A DNA stretch of 64,000 nucleotides from UBA3941 sp002385665 (lineage in GTDB: Bacteria > Bacillota > Clostridia > Caldicoprobacterales > UBA3941), in NCBI GenBank assembly GCA_050949255.1, contig JBMNFJ010000017.1, positions 248,001-312,000 on the forward strand, in the 5' to 3' direction. The notes under the pieces are model-generated. The model worked only from the letters and a program-made list of their open reading frames with translations. It made no database searches and was not told where the DNA came from. Shown piece after piece: positions 35,373 through 45,119 of the stretch. A program made the position numbers and the translations under genes. Position 1 is the stretch's first letter, and every line of letters starts with the position of its first letter.

Positions 35373-36131
35373 TCATGAATTGAGATAAAAGTCCTGGCCG
35401 TCTCCTAATTCCTGAAGCAAATCCAGATAACCGTCCCAGCCAATCCTTTCGATTATATCACTGACCTCTAAAAAGGCCTGTCTATAAGCCTGGTACTCGT
35501 CCAATCTATAAAAATCATCAGTCAGTTCCTCAATGGAATAGATATCTGCACTGCCAAGCTCCCTTCCCCATTCGTAGCCTAATAGCATATATTCCATATA
35601 CAGGGCGCTGCCTTCCGTGAACCATACCGGAAAATTACCACCCGCCAAATCGTCTACTACAAGATGGGTTAACTCGTGAACAAAGCTGTTTGTTAGCATA
35701 TTTCCCACTGACCCATCCTCTGACCTTTCTAAAATGGCGATCTTACCACCCGAATATGCCCCCAGGGTCGGCTGATCCTTGGGTATACCCAGGCTTTGAT
35801 GAAATTCTTTATCGTCTTCAAACAATATTACGTCAATATCACCATCAGGAACATAGTCAAAGAGATCCAGGACCTCATTGCCATATCCATAAATTATATC
35901 TACAAGGTCACGGAGCTTATCAGTGTCAATAGAATTATGACGTATGGAGAAATTGCCAACTTGCTCTTCTTCATAGTGGGGCACAGACTGTAATATCCTA
36001 TACCCCCTAAAGGCTTGGTATACAGGGTAGACCCTGGCCAATACAAGACTGTTGAACCGAAACACTGCACCTACTGCCAAACACAGGGTTATGCATAGCG
36101 CCAACCCCCAATTAAACTTCCCCTTTTTCAC
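35373..36131 (-). CDS. Membrane-anchored zinc metallopeptidase (peptidase MA-like)
   Basis: A 252-aa protein with an N-terminal membrane segment (about 9-32) and an extracytoplasmic domain carrying HELTH (152-156) and, 18 residues later, WFTEG (Glu173), the gluzincin arrangement of the peptidase_MA-like family. GTG start with AGGAGG upstream. It sits between murA and the M23 hydrolase in a cell-envelope block, which fits a role in wall or protein turnover (inference). Confidence 0.85.
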   Translation of the reverse strand: MKKGKFNWGLALCITLCLAVGAVFRFNSLVLARVYPVYQAFRGYRILQSVPHYEEEQVGNFSIRHNSIDTDKLRDLVDIIYGYGNEVLDLFDYVPDGDIDVILFEDDKEFHQSLGIPKDQPTLGAYSGGKIAILERSEDGSVGNMLTNSFVHELTHLVVDDLAGGNFPVWFTEGSALYMEYMLLGYEWGRELGSADIYSIEELTDDFYRLDEYQAYRQAFLEVSDIIERIGWDGYLDLLQELGDGQDFYLNS

Positions 36132-36278
36132 CAGTCGTACCTCCTATACCAGGGCGGTACCGCAATACCATTATAGCATCATATTATGTAAACTTCATCA
36201 AGCAATTAATGGCATGGTTCTGTTGAACCCAATAGGGTTATAGTCATCCCCCGATACAAGGTTCGGGTATATGGGGTC

Positions 36279-37736
36279 TTATTTTAGATAATTAAGCGGA
36301 TTCTTGGGAGTACCATTAATACGGACCTCAAAATGAAGGTGGGGACCCGTACTATTTCCGGTGTTGCCCATATATCCAATGAGCTGACCTTTTTTCACTT
36401 TCTGCCCTTTCTTAACGGATCTGGAACTCAGATGGGCGTAATAAGTTTCAATACCGCTTCCATGATCGATCCTTACCAGATTTCCATAACCCCCATTGTA
36501 TCCGGAATAGCATACGGTGCCGCTCCTTGCGGCATAGATGGGAGTCCCCCTGTCATTGGCGATATCCAATCCCTTGTGCATCCTGCCCCAGCGGCGGCCA
36601 AATCTGGATGTTATTCTCCCCCTGGTCGGCCATGACATGGATATGCCACTTGATGAACTGCTGCTTCCACTTCTGGAGGAACTCACCTTTTTAGGAGGTT
36701 TCTTGGTGCCTACAAGAACGATCTTTTTCACCGGTTCCTTCTTAACAGTCTCGGATATTGTTTCCCTTTCCGTTTCCACGCCGTTTCGCTTATACACCTT
36801 CTCAACTATTTGGCATTCACCCTCTTTACCTTCTTGGGCTACCTTGGTTTGATTGGTGTATAAATCATCAGACTTTTTGGTTTCAGTTTCAAAGGGGATG
36901 GATTTGGTATGCTCCACCTTCTCCACTGTTATAACATTTAGGGGCAATTCCGGCACGTTAAGGTTTAATTCCTGACCGATCTGTAAGATATCGGATTCTT
37001 CCATAGGGGCATTGGCCTCTAATATATCCTTTACAGTCATATCATGCTTTTGCGCGATGGTCCAAATATTGTCTCCCTTTTCTACAATATAGATCCGCTT
37101 TTCAGTGTTTCCCTGAGTAAATCTTTGGACTACCTCATCAGGATCCTCCAATTCTTCATACCTTACAAACAGGTCCTTTATGTTGACATCCTCTTCAAAG
37201 TCTATCTCCTCCAGGCTTCCTCCCTTACTCTCTATCTTCTCCTTAAAGGGCTGCAGGAGGGAATCCAGGATAAACCGGGCTGTTTCACTGTCCTTTAATA
37301 CTGCCAGATTTTCACCGTTAACCTGAATGACAGCGCATTTTACCCTGGGTGAAACATTTGACTGTATTAGGCTTTCCAGAACCTCAGGGTCGCTTAAATA
37401 CTGTTCATCCACATAGACCCTCTCGAAGTCGATGTCATTTTCCAGGGTTACTTCCATATTGTATAGCGATTCGAAACCTCGTTTGATACCTTCCAGTACC
37501 TTCTCTATATCTCCTTTATCTTTGACCAGACCTATTTTTTGGCCATCGAAATATGTAAAAAAGGCTTCTGTCATATCATCCTCCAGGGATGATTCATTAT
37601 TTACAGCCAGCGCCTTAACAGAAAATACTCCTGCACTTATTAAAAAAATAACCGACAAGGCTATTACAATATTTCTCCTTAGCCTCACCCAGTTATACAG
37701 CTTGTCCAATATTTCAAACCAGTTCTTCCCCAACAT
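36279..37736 (-). CDS. LysM-G5-M23 peptidoglycan endopeptidase
   Basis: A 485-aa protein. N-terminal membrane anchor about 22-44; a helical/beta region to 215; LysM about 216-265 (IYIVEKGDNIWTIAQKH); G5 domain about 266-345; serine-rich linker; M23 domain about 375-485 with His387-xxx-Asp391 and His466/His468 as zinc and catalytic residues. It would cleave peptide cross-links of peptidoglycan. The layout is common among clostridial cell-wall hydrolases. AGGAAGG lies upstream of the ATG, with a rather long spacing. Confidence 0.93.
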   Translation of the reverse strand: MLGKNWFEILDKLYNWVRLRRNIVIALSVIFLISAGVFSVKALAVNNESSLEDDMTEAFFTYFDGQKIGLVKDKGDIEKVLEGIKRGFESLYNMEVTLENDIDFERVYVDEQYLSDPEVLESLIQSNVSPRVKCAVIQVNGENLAVLKDSETARFILDSLLQPFKEKIESKGGSLEEIDFEEDVNIKDLFVRYEELEDPDEVVQRFTQGNTEKRIYIVEKGDNIWTIAQKHDMTVKDILEANAPMEESDILQIGQELNLNVPELPLNVITVEKVEHTKSIPFETETKKSDDLYTNQTKVAQEGKEGECQIVEKVYKRNGVETERETISETVKKEPVKKIVLVGTKKPPKKVSSSRSGSSSSSSGISMSWPTRGRITSRFGRRWGRMHKGLDIANDRGTPIYAARSGTVCYSGYNGGYGNLVRIDHGSGIETYYAHLSSRSVKKGQKVKKGQLIGYMGNTGNSTGPHLHFEVRINGTPKNPLNYLK

Positions 37737-37858
37737 TACTAAGCGTCCTTCCTAACCCCAACACATTCAAACCTCATTACTACAGGGCGATATTAAGTAC
37801 AAAACCATTATATCATAAAAACTTAAAATTGTTACATAAATTTTACGAATTTATTAAA

Positions 37859-37903
37859 TTAATGCGTTGTGCTAGTCAAACATATGCTGGTAATGGCTAT
37901 TGA
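37859..37903 (-). repeat. 45-bp dispersed intergenic repeat, copy 2
   Basis: The reverse complement of this stretch matches 14191-14235 with about five differences. It lies 13 nt from the stop codon of the M1 peptidase gene, in the spacer before the M23 gene. The remaining spacer (37737-37858) is AT-rich. Confidence 0.75.
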
Positions 37904-37915
37904 CCGCTTTATAAG

Positions 37916-39439
37916 TTATCCGGCTTTTTCTTCATAATCATCGTATAGCCATTGCCGGAAAAAATCGTCCCAAGGCTTTCCGGTAACTTTCTGACAAGCC
38001 CTGTATAGGTCCTCAGGTTTAGCGTTCTGGAACTTATTGCTTTCAAAATATTCCCTCAATACTTCAAAGAATATTTCATCCCCCATCTCCTGTCTTAATT
38101 CATGGAACATGATTGCCCCCTTCCCGTATACCAGGGAATCATATTCCAACCAGTCCTTAAATTCATACAGGGGCCTGTGTATGGTCTCGTCTGTATCCTC
38201 GCTATCCCTATAGATCCTGAACAGTTGAAATTTACCCTTGTTTATGTAGGTTTGATATTTATACTCTTCCTCTTCACGCCCATACCGTTGGCCATAGTAG
38301 AGGATAGTGGAATACTCCGTCAATCCCTCATCCAGCCATGAATCGTGGACTTCATCGTTGCCTACCAAACCATACCACCATTGATGGGCCACCTCATGGA
38401 CGGTAACCAGTTCCAGCCAATCATCCTGATCCCCATCATAAAGGCTTCCATCTATCATCACCAACCTGGGATACTCCATGCCGCCGATAAAAAAGTCCGT
38501 CTGGACAATGGATAAATTCTTGTATGGATATGCCCCAAAGAGATCATTGAAAATCTCCAGGGCGGATGCCGCAAACTCCAAAGCTTTTTTACCCCTGTCA
38601 TGGGTGTAATAGTAGGAGTATATGGTTGTATCACCTACAACCGCAGAGGATCTTTGAAACTTTTGGCTGGCTACCCAGGCAAAATCCCTGACCTTATGGC
38701 CCTTAAATTCCCAAATCTTTTCCTCATCCCCCTCAATAACTCTGGTTTCCTCCCCGGTAGCGGCTATTACAAACTCAAATGGTGCCGTAATCCGCACATA
38801 ATAGTTGGCTATATCGCTGTAGAATGGATCTCCTAATGAGTGGTAGGGTTCCAGGTTCCAGCCCCTTTCATCGTATACACATAGTATGGGATACCAATTC
38901 CCCAAGTTATAGGTGTTGTCAAAATAACCAAATCTTCCTGGAGAATTGGGCATAACAACGGAATATTCAAGAAAAACCTCCAGCCTATCTCCGGGTTTAA
39001 GGGGCTCCTCAAGGGGAATCATCAATATATCATGGCTATAGCCTTCAAAGGTGTAAGCTACCGGGGCCCCTTCAAGCAATACCTTATTTAACTCAATAAA
39101 GCCAGGTGAGAATCCATTGGGATACGCCCTATCCATCTCCTCCTTGGGGAAAACGGATTTTTCGGCATGCTTAAAGGCGTTGGGATAGACATGAAAATAG
39201 AGTGCCCACAGATTTGCTTCCTCCTTGTTTGTATACTTAACCTGCTGCATGCAATCTATCCTCTTGGAATAGGGATTAAAGGTTAGGTCTATCTCATAGA
39301 GGGTGAGATCCTCATCAGACCGGTAAGGATCACTCCTCCTGCCCCAAAATAGGTCGTAAAGACTGGAGACTGAAATACATAGAATGATCAAAACAATTAT
39401 AGCAATAAGATATCTTCTTTTAATAGGAGTAACACCCAT
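37916..39439 (-). CDS. M1-family metallopeptidase, membrane-anchored
   Basis: A 507-aa protein with an N-terminal anchor (about 9-28). An M1 N-terminal beta domain is followed by the catalytic domain with GGMEYP (319-324, GAMEN equivalent), HEVAHQ (348-353) and WLDEG (Glu371 as third zinc ligand). It would be an extracytoplasmic zinc aminopeptidase. GAGGCG precedes the ATG. Together with the neighbouring HELTH and M23 proteins it forms a run of envelope-exposed metallopeptidases. Confidence 0.93.
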   Translation of the reverse strand: MGVTPIKRRYLIAIIVLIILCISVSSLYDLFWGRRSDPYRSDEDLTLYEIDLTFNPYSKRIDCMQQVKYTNKEEANLWALYFHVYPNAFKHAEKSVFPKEEMDRAYPNGFSPGFIELNKVLLEGAPVAYTFEGYSHDILMIPLEEPLKPGDRLEVFLEYSVVMPNSPGRFGYFDNTYNLGNWYPILCVYDERGWNLEPYHSLGDPFYSDIANYYVRITAPFEFVIAATGEETRVIEGDEEKIWEFKGHKVRDFAWVASQKFQRSSAVVGDTTIYSYYYTHDRGKKALEFAASALEIFNDLFGAYPYKNLSIVQTDFFIGGMEYPRLVMIDGSLYDGDQDDWLELVTVHEVAHQWWYGLVGNDEVHDSWLDEGLTEYSTILYYGQRYGREEEEYKYQTYINKGKFQLFRIYRDSEDTDETIHRPLYEFKDWLEYDSLVYGKGAIMFHELRQEMGDEIFFEVLREYFESNKFQNAKPEDLYRACQKVTGKPWDDFFRQWLYDDYEEKAG

Positions 39440-39608
39440 ACAATCGCCTCATTTACATTACATAACAGTTATTGCTCTTCTTATGTATGGGATGCCTGTT
39501 GTATATGACTTACATAGCAAACATCACAGGAAAATCGAATATTCATAAGCTGGATAAAATCATAGTTATGTATATGTATATGAAATTGATCGAGGCTGTA
39601 GAATAGAT

Positions 39609-40904
39609 TTATATCCTATAGGCTCTCGGCAGCCTGACTGTAAAGGTGCTGCCCCTGCCCGGTATGCTGTCTACCTCTATGGTACCTCCATAAAACCTGA
39701 CAATGGTTTGGCAGATATGCAGGCCCAGACCGGTGCCGGTTTCTTTGGTGGTCTCATAAATCTTAAATATGTTTTGAAGTTGTTCAGGAGATATGCCGGT
39801 TCCGGTATCCTTAAAGCTAATCACAGCCATATCGGGGTTCGATTCTGTTCGAAGTCCTATGGTAAGAGTACCTCCATCCTTCATTGCATCTATGGCATTG
39901 TCTATCAGGTTAATAAATACTTGTTGAAGTGAGTTCTTATCAGCTTTTATATAGATGTCTTCCATGAATGGATCGCATATGATATCTACATTGCTTAACC
40001 TGGCCTTGGACATCATTACATCCTTTACTAACTGAATGATCTCCTTCAGGGAATGAAGATGGGTGTTATCATAATCATGTTTCGATAACAGCCTGAAATC
40101 ATCCAGCAGTCTGGAAACCCGTGAAATCTCATTCAGGATTCTGTTACTGTTGGTAATGGCAATGCCCTTTTCCAGTTGAAGAAGCTGTATATATGCACTG
40201 ATATTTGTAAGGGAATTCTTAACCTCATGGGATACTATAGACGAAGCTTCCAAAATATCCTTTCGTCCGTTCTGTGTTGTGGTATACATATACAATAACT
40301 TTTCCTTGTCATAGGTTAACTCCAGCTGCTTGTCCATACTATAAGCCGCCATTGATATGATCTCCAGCAGTTCCCTGAAAGCAAATTCGATGGGTACCAT
40401 GGCAAATATTACAGCCCTAAGGCGGTTATCAATTTTTATCGGAGCCGCAAAACCAACCCAATCCCACAGTCCTTTATAGAAATGCTCCTCTCCCCAAATA
40501 ACAACGGGACTTTCTGTCTCAATACACATTCCTACGGCGTTTGTTCCCATATATAATTCTGAATGAACAAAACCTCTTTGGTACCCCAGATCCATCAGTC
40601 CGTTCACCTTGTCCTTAACCTTAAGCAGTACACCCTCATCGCTGGCCAGGCCGACAGTGGATCCATTCCTGGATAAGGCCTGGGCCAGGCTCTTTATGTA
40701 TGGGTAAGCCGTGCTCAGAAGATCCTTATACTCATCGAGGAGCTGTTCAAGCTTACGATTAGAAACCTTGAGTGCTTTTGGCCGGTTAAGTCTATTAAGT
40801 CCATATTCAATACACCTTTCCCAGGACTCCTCTATAGACGATTCTAGGAAACTGCCTCTGGCAGGTATATCATTTTTCCCGTTATTTCCTATTTTTTGCC
40901 CCAT
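39609..40904 (-). CDS. Orphan sensor histidine kinase with AcoR-like N-terminal GAF region
   Basis: About 431 aa, soluble. The N-terminus (ESSIEESWERCIEYGLN, later GTNAVGMCIE and WVGFAAPI) resembles the GAF sensor of AcoR-type sigma-54 activators. The C-terminus is a histidine kinase core: H-box SSIVSHEVKNSL (phospho-His about 226), N-box INLIDNAIDA, DTGTGIS and GTGLGL. No membrane helix and no response regulator next to it. ATG at 40904 with GGAAGG 9 nt upstream. The ligand is unknown. Confidence 0.88.
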   Translation of the reverse strand: MGQKIGNNGKNDIPARGSFLESSIEESWERCIEYGLNRLNRPKALKVSNRKLEQLLDEYKDLLSTAYPYIKSLAQALSRNGSTVGLASDEGVLLKVKDKVNGLMDLGYQRGFVHSELYMGTNAVGMCIETESPVVIWGEEHFYKGLWDWVGFAAPIKIDNRLRAVIFAMVPIEFAFRELLEIISMAAYSMDKQLELTYDKEKLLYMYTTTQNGRKDILEASSIVSHEVKNSLTNISAYIQLLQLEKGIAITNSNRILNEISRVSRLLDDFRLLSKHDYDNTHLHSLKEIIQLVKDVMMSKARLSNVDIICDPFMEDIYIKADKNSLQQVFINLIDNAIDAMKDGGTLTIGLRTESNPDMAVISFKDTGTGISPEQLQNIFKIYETTKETGTGLGLHICQTIVRFYGGTIEVDSIPGRGSTFTVRLPRAYRI

Positions 40905-40951
40905 AGGACCATTCCTTCCCAAATTAAAATTAGATCCTATTAAAAACGCTA

Positions 40952-41038
40952 GGTTGGTTTAAGTCATGAAAAAAAACACAGTCCAAACACTGTACCTTTA
41001 TTCAATGTACAGTGTGATCCAGGACTCTCCAACCAACC
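40952..41038. other. Nested inverted repeats, structured intergenic element
   Basis: Three nested inverted repeats: GGTTGGTT (40952-40959) with AACCAACC (41031-41038), GTCC (40981) with GGAC (41022), and ACACTGTAC (40987-40995) with GTACAGTGT (41007-41015). On the minus strand the inner stem is followed by a T-run around 40969-40976. It could be a terminator of the operon ending at 41331, or a small mobile or RNA element. The rest of the spacer to 41279 shows only short repeats (41140-41161) and no gene. Confidence 0.55.
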
Positions 41039-41278
41039 GGTTTAAAATAAATTCTGTAAAAAGGTGAGAATAAACAACGAAAGGAAAAATACTACATTGA
41101 AGGTCTTCTATTCTCAATGGGACATACCCCTGAATGTAAGCTTTTTCGCATTATAAAAAGCCTATCAAAGGCCTGGCGAATTTACACGCCCTATAATTAC
41201 TAGTTTAGCATATAATTGTATGGAATTGCAAATAGTGCTTTTTTCCCCTTTTTCCATACTATAAGCTGAATAATATTC

Positions 41279-41313
41279 TCCTACAATAATTAATCCCATG
41301 CAATAAGCATGGG
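41279..41313 (-). terminator. Probable terminator of ABC exporter/SBP operon
   Basis: A 7-bp stem CCCATGC / GCATGGG with a 5-nt loop, 18 nt past the stop of the solute-binding protein. On the minus strand it is followed by ATTAATTATT, a weak U-tract. Confidence 0.6.
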
Positions 41314-41330
41314 AAGCATAACTTGGTAAC

Positions 41331-42767
41331 CTAAAAATCCTTTAACTGTTCCTTCACGGTATCTATAAGCCTGTGTATACCGGCAGCCTCAAGTTCCTGT
41401 CTATACCTGTTGACTGCTGTCCTTGGGTCTCCTGCCCTTCCCAGTAGAATGGGTATGCCGTACTGAGCATTGACCATAAGGATATCATCAATCTCCTTTT
41501 CTACAGGAGTTTTGTCAAAGACAAACTTGTGAAAGGGATCCTTTATTGACAGGAGCTCATGGTTAGCAGGGTCATCTGCAAAGGGTGAATAATCCATAAT
41601 CTTCCCCTCATATCCATAACATAAAATCTCATTGGAATACTTGCTCCCGACAATGTAGTCTATTAGCATAAGGGCCCTTTCGGGATTCTTTGACCTTGCA
41701 CTTATTCCCAGGGCGTTTCTGGCAGATCCAGCCTTTATTATCTTTTTCCCTTCTCCACAGAAGGGTATAAATTTAAGCATACTTCCCTCCTGATGGGATG
41801 AATCCGCCAGCTTGGAGTCTATAGCCCTAAACCTTTTAAAGTTCCCGAAAAACAGGACATTTCCACCGGCGTTATGATCATACCCTATATCCTTGCTTGC
41901 CGTCAGGACGTCCTCTTGCCAATATCCATTGGTCGACCAACTCTTCATTACTTCTGCAAATTCGACAAACTCCCTGCTAAAGGCCGGGTGCATAATGCTG
42001 CCCGCTTTACCCCCGGTGTTGGTGACCAGATATAGGGAGGATTCCGGGATGCCAGGTGCGGGAATCCAGGTTTTATGGAGATCGATTAACATATTGTAAA
42101 GCCCTATTGCATCCTCTTCTCCTATGTCTGCAACAACCTTCCCCTCATCCTCTTCAGCCAAGGTGTCTAAATAGTTATCCATATCCTCAATGGATAGGAT
42201 GGGTTCCTCTGGTTCATGTTTTATGTCATCGCCAAACATAAAACCGTTAATCCTGTACTCTTCCCCACCTATGGGTACTGCATATATTTCACCATCATAT
42301 TTGGTATCTTCCCATCTGTCTGGGGCTATGCCTTCCCAAAGGCCCTTTCCATAGGCAGGCAAAAGATCGTCTATGGCCAATAAGGCCTCCTCGGCAGCGA
42401 GGCTAAAAAAACCAGGTTCCCCGGCGGTACTTACATAGCCTATATCAAAAGCTGCACCCGAGTTAAATATTAGTGGGTATTCAATGTCTGTCTCATCCAA
42501 GGGGATAAAGGTTATGTCCACATTTGTATTTATCTTATCCCCTATACTTTCATTCAGTTCTTCTACAATGCCCTGATAATCCATTGCAGGTTCACTGGAT
42601 GGCGGCCCTATGAGATACATGGATAGCCTTACATGTTTAGATGTGTCGATAACCCCATCCACTACAGGAGTATAATTTGAAGTAAAAATACTACACCCCA
42701 ATAGGGTTCCGGTCAGCAACACAAGGCATATAATGAAAATACAGCATTTAATCCATGATAATCTCAT
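41331..42767 (-). CDS. Extracellular solute-binding lipoprotein
   Basis: About 478 aa with a lipoprotein signal peptide (lipobox TLLGC near Cys25). The mature part resembles large oligosaccharide or peptide-type binding proteins of ABC importers (LipO/DUF3502-like; RLSMYLIGPP, FDIGYVS, YAVPIGGEEY, NPERALMLIDYI). No importer permease or importer ATPase lies nearby; the gene instead follows an ABC exporter by 19 nt. AGAGGGAAAG precedes the ATG at 42767. The ligand is unknown. Confidence 0.85.
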   Translation of the reverse strand: MRLSWIKCCIFIICLVLLTGTLLGCSIFTSNYTPVVDGVIDTSKHVRLSMYLIGPPSSEPAMDYQGIVEELNESIGDKINTNVDITFIPLDETDIEYPLIFNSGAAFDIGYVSTAGEPGFFSLAAEEALLAIDDLLPAYGKGLWEGIAPDRWEDTKYDGEIYAVPIGGEEYRINGFMFGDDIKHEPEEPILSIEDMDNYLDTLAEEDEGKVVADIGEEDAIGLYNMLIDLHKTWIPAPGIPESSLYLVTNTGGKAGSIMHPAFSREFVEFAEVMKSWSTNGYWQEDVLTASKDIGYDHNAGGNVLFFGNFKRFRAIDSKLADSSHQEGSMLKFIPFCGEGKKIIKAGSARNALGISARSKNPERALMLIDYIVGSKYSNEILCYGYEGKIMDYSPFADDPANHELLSIKDPFHKFVFDKTPVEKEIDDILMVNAQYGIPILLGRAGDPRTAVNRYRQELEAAGIHRLIDTVKEQLKDF

Positions 42768-42786
42768 ACTCTTTCCCTCTCTAACC

Positions 42787-44559
42787 TTAGCCGGCCATGT
42801 CTGAACCGACAAATTCCTCGGGATCTAAGTCCTTAAACTGAGCCCGATATAGATTGGAGTAGATGCCACCCATCTCCAGGAGAGTCTCATGATCTCCTCT
42901 TTCCTCTACACCGTTTTCCGTTAAGACAAAGATCTCGTCAGCGTTCTTTATAGTGGATAATCTATGGGCTATAACCAGGGTGGTTCTTCCCTTCGAAAGA
43001 TTTTCCAAAGCCTGTTGAATCTTGATCTCGGTCTCGTTATCCAGGGCAGATGTCGCCTCGTCCAATATAAGGATGGGAGGATTCTTTAAAAATACCCTGG
43101 CTATGGATATTCTTTGCTTTTGACCGCCCGACAGTCTTACACCCCTCTCCCCGACATAGGTATCGTATCCATCGGGAAGGCTCATGATAAAATCATGGAT
43201 ATTGGCGGCCTTGGCTGCCTCTACCATTTCCTCATAGGTGGCCTCAACATCTCCATATAATATGTTCTCCCCAATAGTCCCTGCAAACAGGAATACATCC
43301 TGCTGTACTATACCTATATTTCTCCTCAGGGACTTAAGGGTATACTCCTTTATATCCCGTCCATCAATGGATATATAGCCGTCATTAACTTCGTAGAACC
43401 GCGGGATAAGATGGCATAAAGTTGTTTTCCCGCCCCCCGAAGGCCCTACCAAGGCAACGGTTTTCCCTGAATCTATCTTTATATTGATGTTTTCCAAAAC
43501 TTCTTCATTGTTGTCATAAGAGAAACTTACATTATGGAATTCAATATCGCCCTTTACATTCTTCAGCTCCTTGGCATTGGGAGCATCGGTTATATCAGGC
43601 TTTTCATCCATAATCTCCGAGAATCTCTCAATTCCGGTCATGCCGGACTCAAATTGCTGGACAAAGTTGGACAGTTGGCGGACGGGCTGCATGAACAGTC
43701 CTATATACATGATAAATGCCAACAGATCCGCCAGATCTATAATTCCCTTAAAGATCATATATCCTCCGGCGGCTATAACTATTGTATTGAGCAGGGCGGA
43801 CATCAGCTCTATACCCGTATGGAAGAGGGCCATAAATCTATATGCCCAATACTTGGAGCCACGGAACTTGATATTACCCCTATCAAACTTGTACATTTCG
43901 TGTTCTTCGTTGGTAAAGGATTTGGAAACCCGTACACCGGATATACTGCTCTCCAGTTGGGCATTGATATCGGCCAGCTTTACCCTCATATCCCTGAATG
44001 CCTGATTCATGTCCTTGCGCTTGTCAATACCGTACCATACCATTACGGGAATAAATGCATATACCATTAAGGCCAGCCGCCATTCGATTCTTATTAGCAC
44101 AAAGAAGGAACCTATTAGCATTACGAGGGATAAGAATAAATCTTCCGGGCCATGGTGGGCAAATTCTGCAATCTCTGCCAGGTCGTTTACCATTCTGGAC
44201 ATCAAGTGTCCGGTTCTGTTTTTATCAAAAAATCGGAAGGATAAGGTCTGCAGATGAGTAAACAGATCCCTGCGCATATCGTACTCTATGCGTACTCCCA
44301 AAATATGTCCCCAATATTCAACCACAAACCGAAGGGCTGTCCTTGCAATGTACATAAAGACCATAACCCCTATGAATATCCAAAACGTACTAATCTGACC
44401 GCTGGGTATAATGGTCTGGACTATCCTTCTGGTTATCACCGGAAATAACAGGTCAATTACAGAAACAACAAATGCACATACCAAATCTATAATAAAAAGC
44501 CATCGATGTGGTTTATAGTAGGATATGAAGCGCATAAGTATCTTCTTGTTTTTACTCAA
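42787..44559 (-). CDS. ABC exporter, fused permease/ATP-binding (type IV, MsbA-like)
   Basis: About 590 aa: six-helix ABC transmembrane domain (about 10-310) followed by an ATPase with Walker A GPSGGGKTT, Q-loop GIVQQD, signature RLSGGQKQR, Walker B ILILDEATSALD and H-loop HRLST. Homo- or heterodimeric exporters of this class move lipids, drugs or peptides. TTG at 44559 with AGAGGGG upstream is the likely start; the ATG at 44589 lies before that ribosome site. It is the first gene of a two-gene unit with the solute-binding lipoprotein. Confidence 0.93.
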   Translation of the reverse strand: MSKNKKILMRFISYYKPHRWLFIIDLVCAFVVSVIDLLFPVITRRIVQTIIPSGQISTFWIFIGVMVFMYIARTALRFVVEYWGHILGVRIEYDMRRDLFTHLQTLSFRFFDKNRTGHLMSRMVNDLAEIAEFAHHGPEDLFLSLVMLIGSFFVLIRIEWRLALMVYAFIPVMVWYGIDKRKDMNQAFRDMRVKLADINAQLESSISGVRVSKSFTNEEHEMYKFDRGNIKFRGSKYWAYRFMALFHTGIELMSALLNTIVIAAGGYMIFKGIIDLADLLAFIMYIGLFMQPVRQLSNFVQQFESGMTGIERFSEIMDEKPDITDAPNAKELKNVKGDIEFHNVSFSYDNNEEVLENINIKIDSGKTVALVGPSGGGKTTLCHLIPRFYEVNDGYISIDGRDIKEYTLKSLRRNIGIVQQDVFLFAGTIGENILYGDVEATYEEMVEAAKAANIHDFIMSLPDGYDTYVGERGVRLSGGQKQRISIARVFLKNPPILILDEATSALDNETEIKIQQALENLSKGRTTLVIAHRLSTIKNADEIFVLTENGVEERGDHETLLEMGGIYSNLYRAQFKDLDPEEFVGSDMAG

Positions 44560-44708
44560 AATGACATTTCCCCTCTCAGTACAACACATAAACTATAGGC
44601 ATACACTGTATATTATATGAATAACCGGTAATAAAATCAAACTCTATTTAACGATACAGATATCGGCCGGACTTTAACATATACACTGTCCCGGCGTCTC
44701 TGCCCCTA

Positions 44709-45062
44709 TCAACCTTTCCGCAAAATCTTCTCCATCGCCTTCCCTTTTGCCAATTCATCGATCAGCTTATCCAGATAGCGGATTTCCTGCATCATTGGAT
44801 CTTCGATATCTTCTACCCGGACGCCACAAACTACGCCCTTGATCAAGGAACGTGCAGGATTCAATTCAGGTGCTTCCGTAAAAAAGGTCTCAAAGTCTAC
44901 CTGTTTTTCCAATTGTATTTCCAATTCTTCCTGGCTGTAGCCAGTAAGCCAACGAATGATTTCATCGACTTCTGATTTAGTACGTCCCTTTTTCTCAGCC
45001 TTTGAAATATAAAGAGGATATACTTTTGCGAAACTCATTTTATAGATCTTATGATTGGACAT
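44709..45062 (-). CDS. DUF2200 family protein
   Basis: A 117-aa soluble protein. The start KIYKMSFAKVYPLYISKAEKKGRTKSEV and IIRWLTGYS are characteristic of DUF2200, whose function is unknown. The rest is helical, with ICGVRVEDIEDPMMQEIRYLDKLIDEL-like sequence. GGAGG precedes the ATG. The next gene on the same strand ends 57 nt upstream, so they may be co-transcribed. Confidence 0.88.
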   Translation of the reverse strand: MSNHKIYKMSFAKVYPLYISKAEKKGRTKSEVDEIIRWLTGYSQEELEIQLEKQVDFETFFTEAPELNPARSLIKGVVCGVRVEDIEDPMMQEIRYLDKLIDELAKGKAMEKILRKG

Positions 45063-45119
45063 GATATACCTCCATATAAAATTTTATATGCTCCGGATCA
45101 ATCCCTCTGGTGGAGAAAG

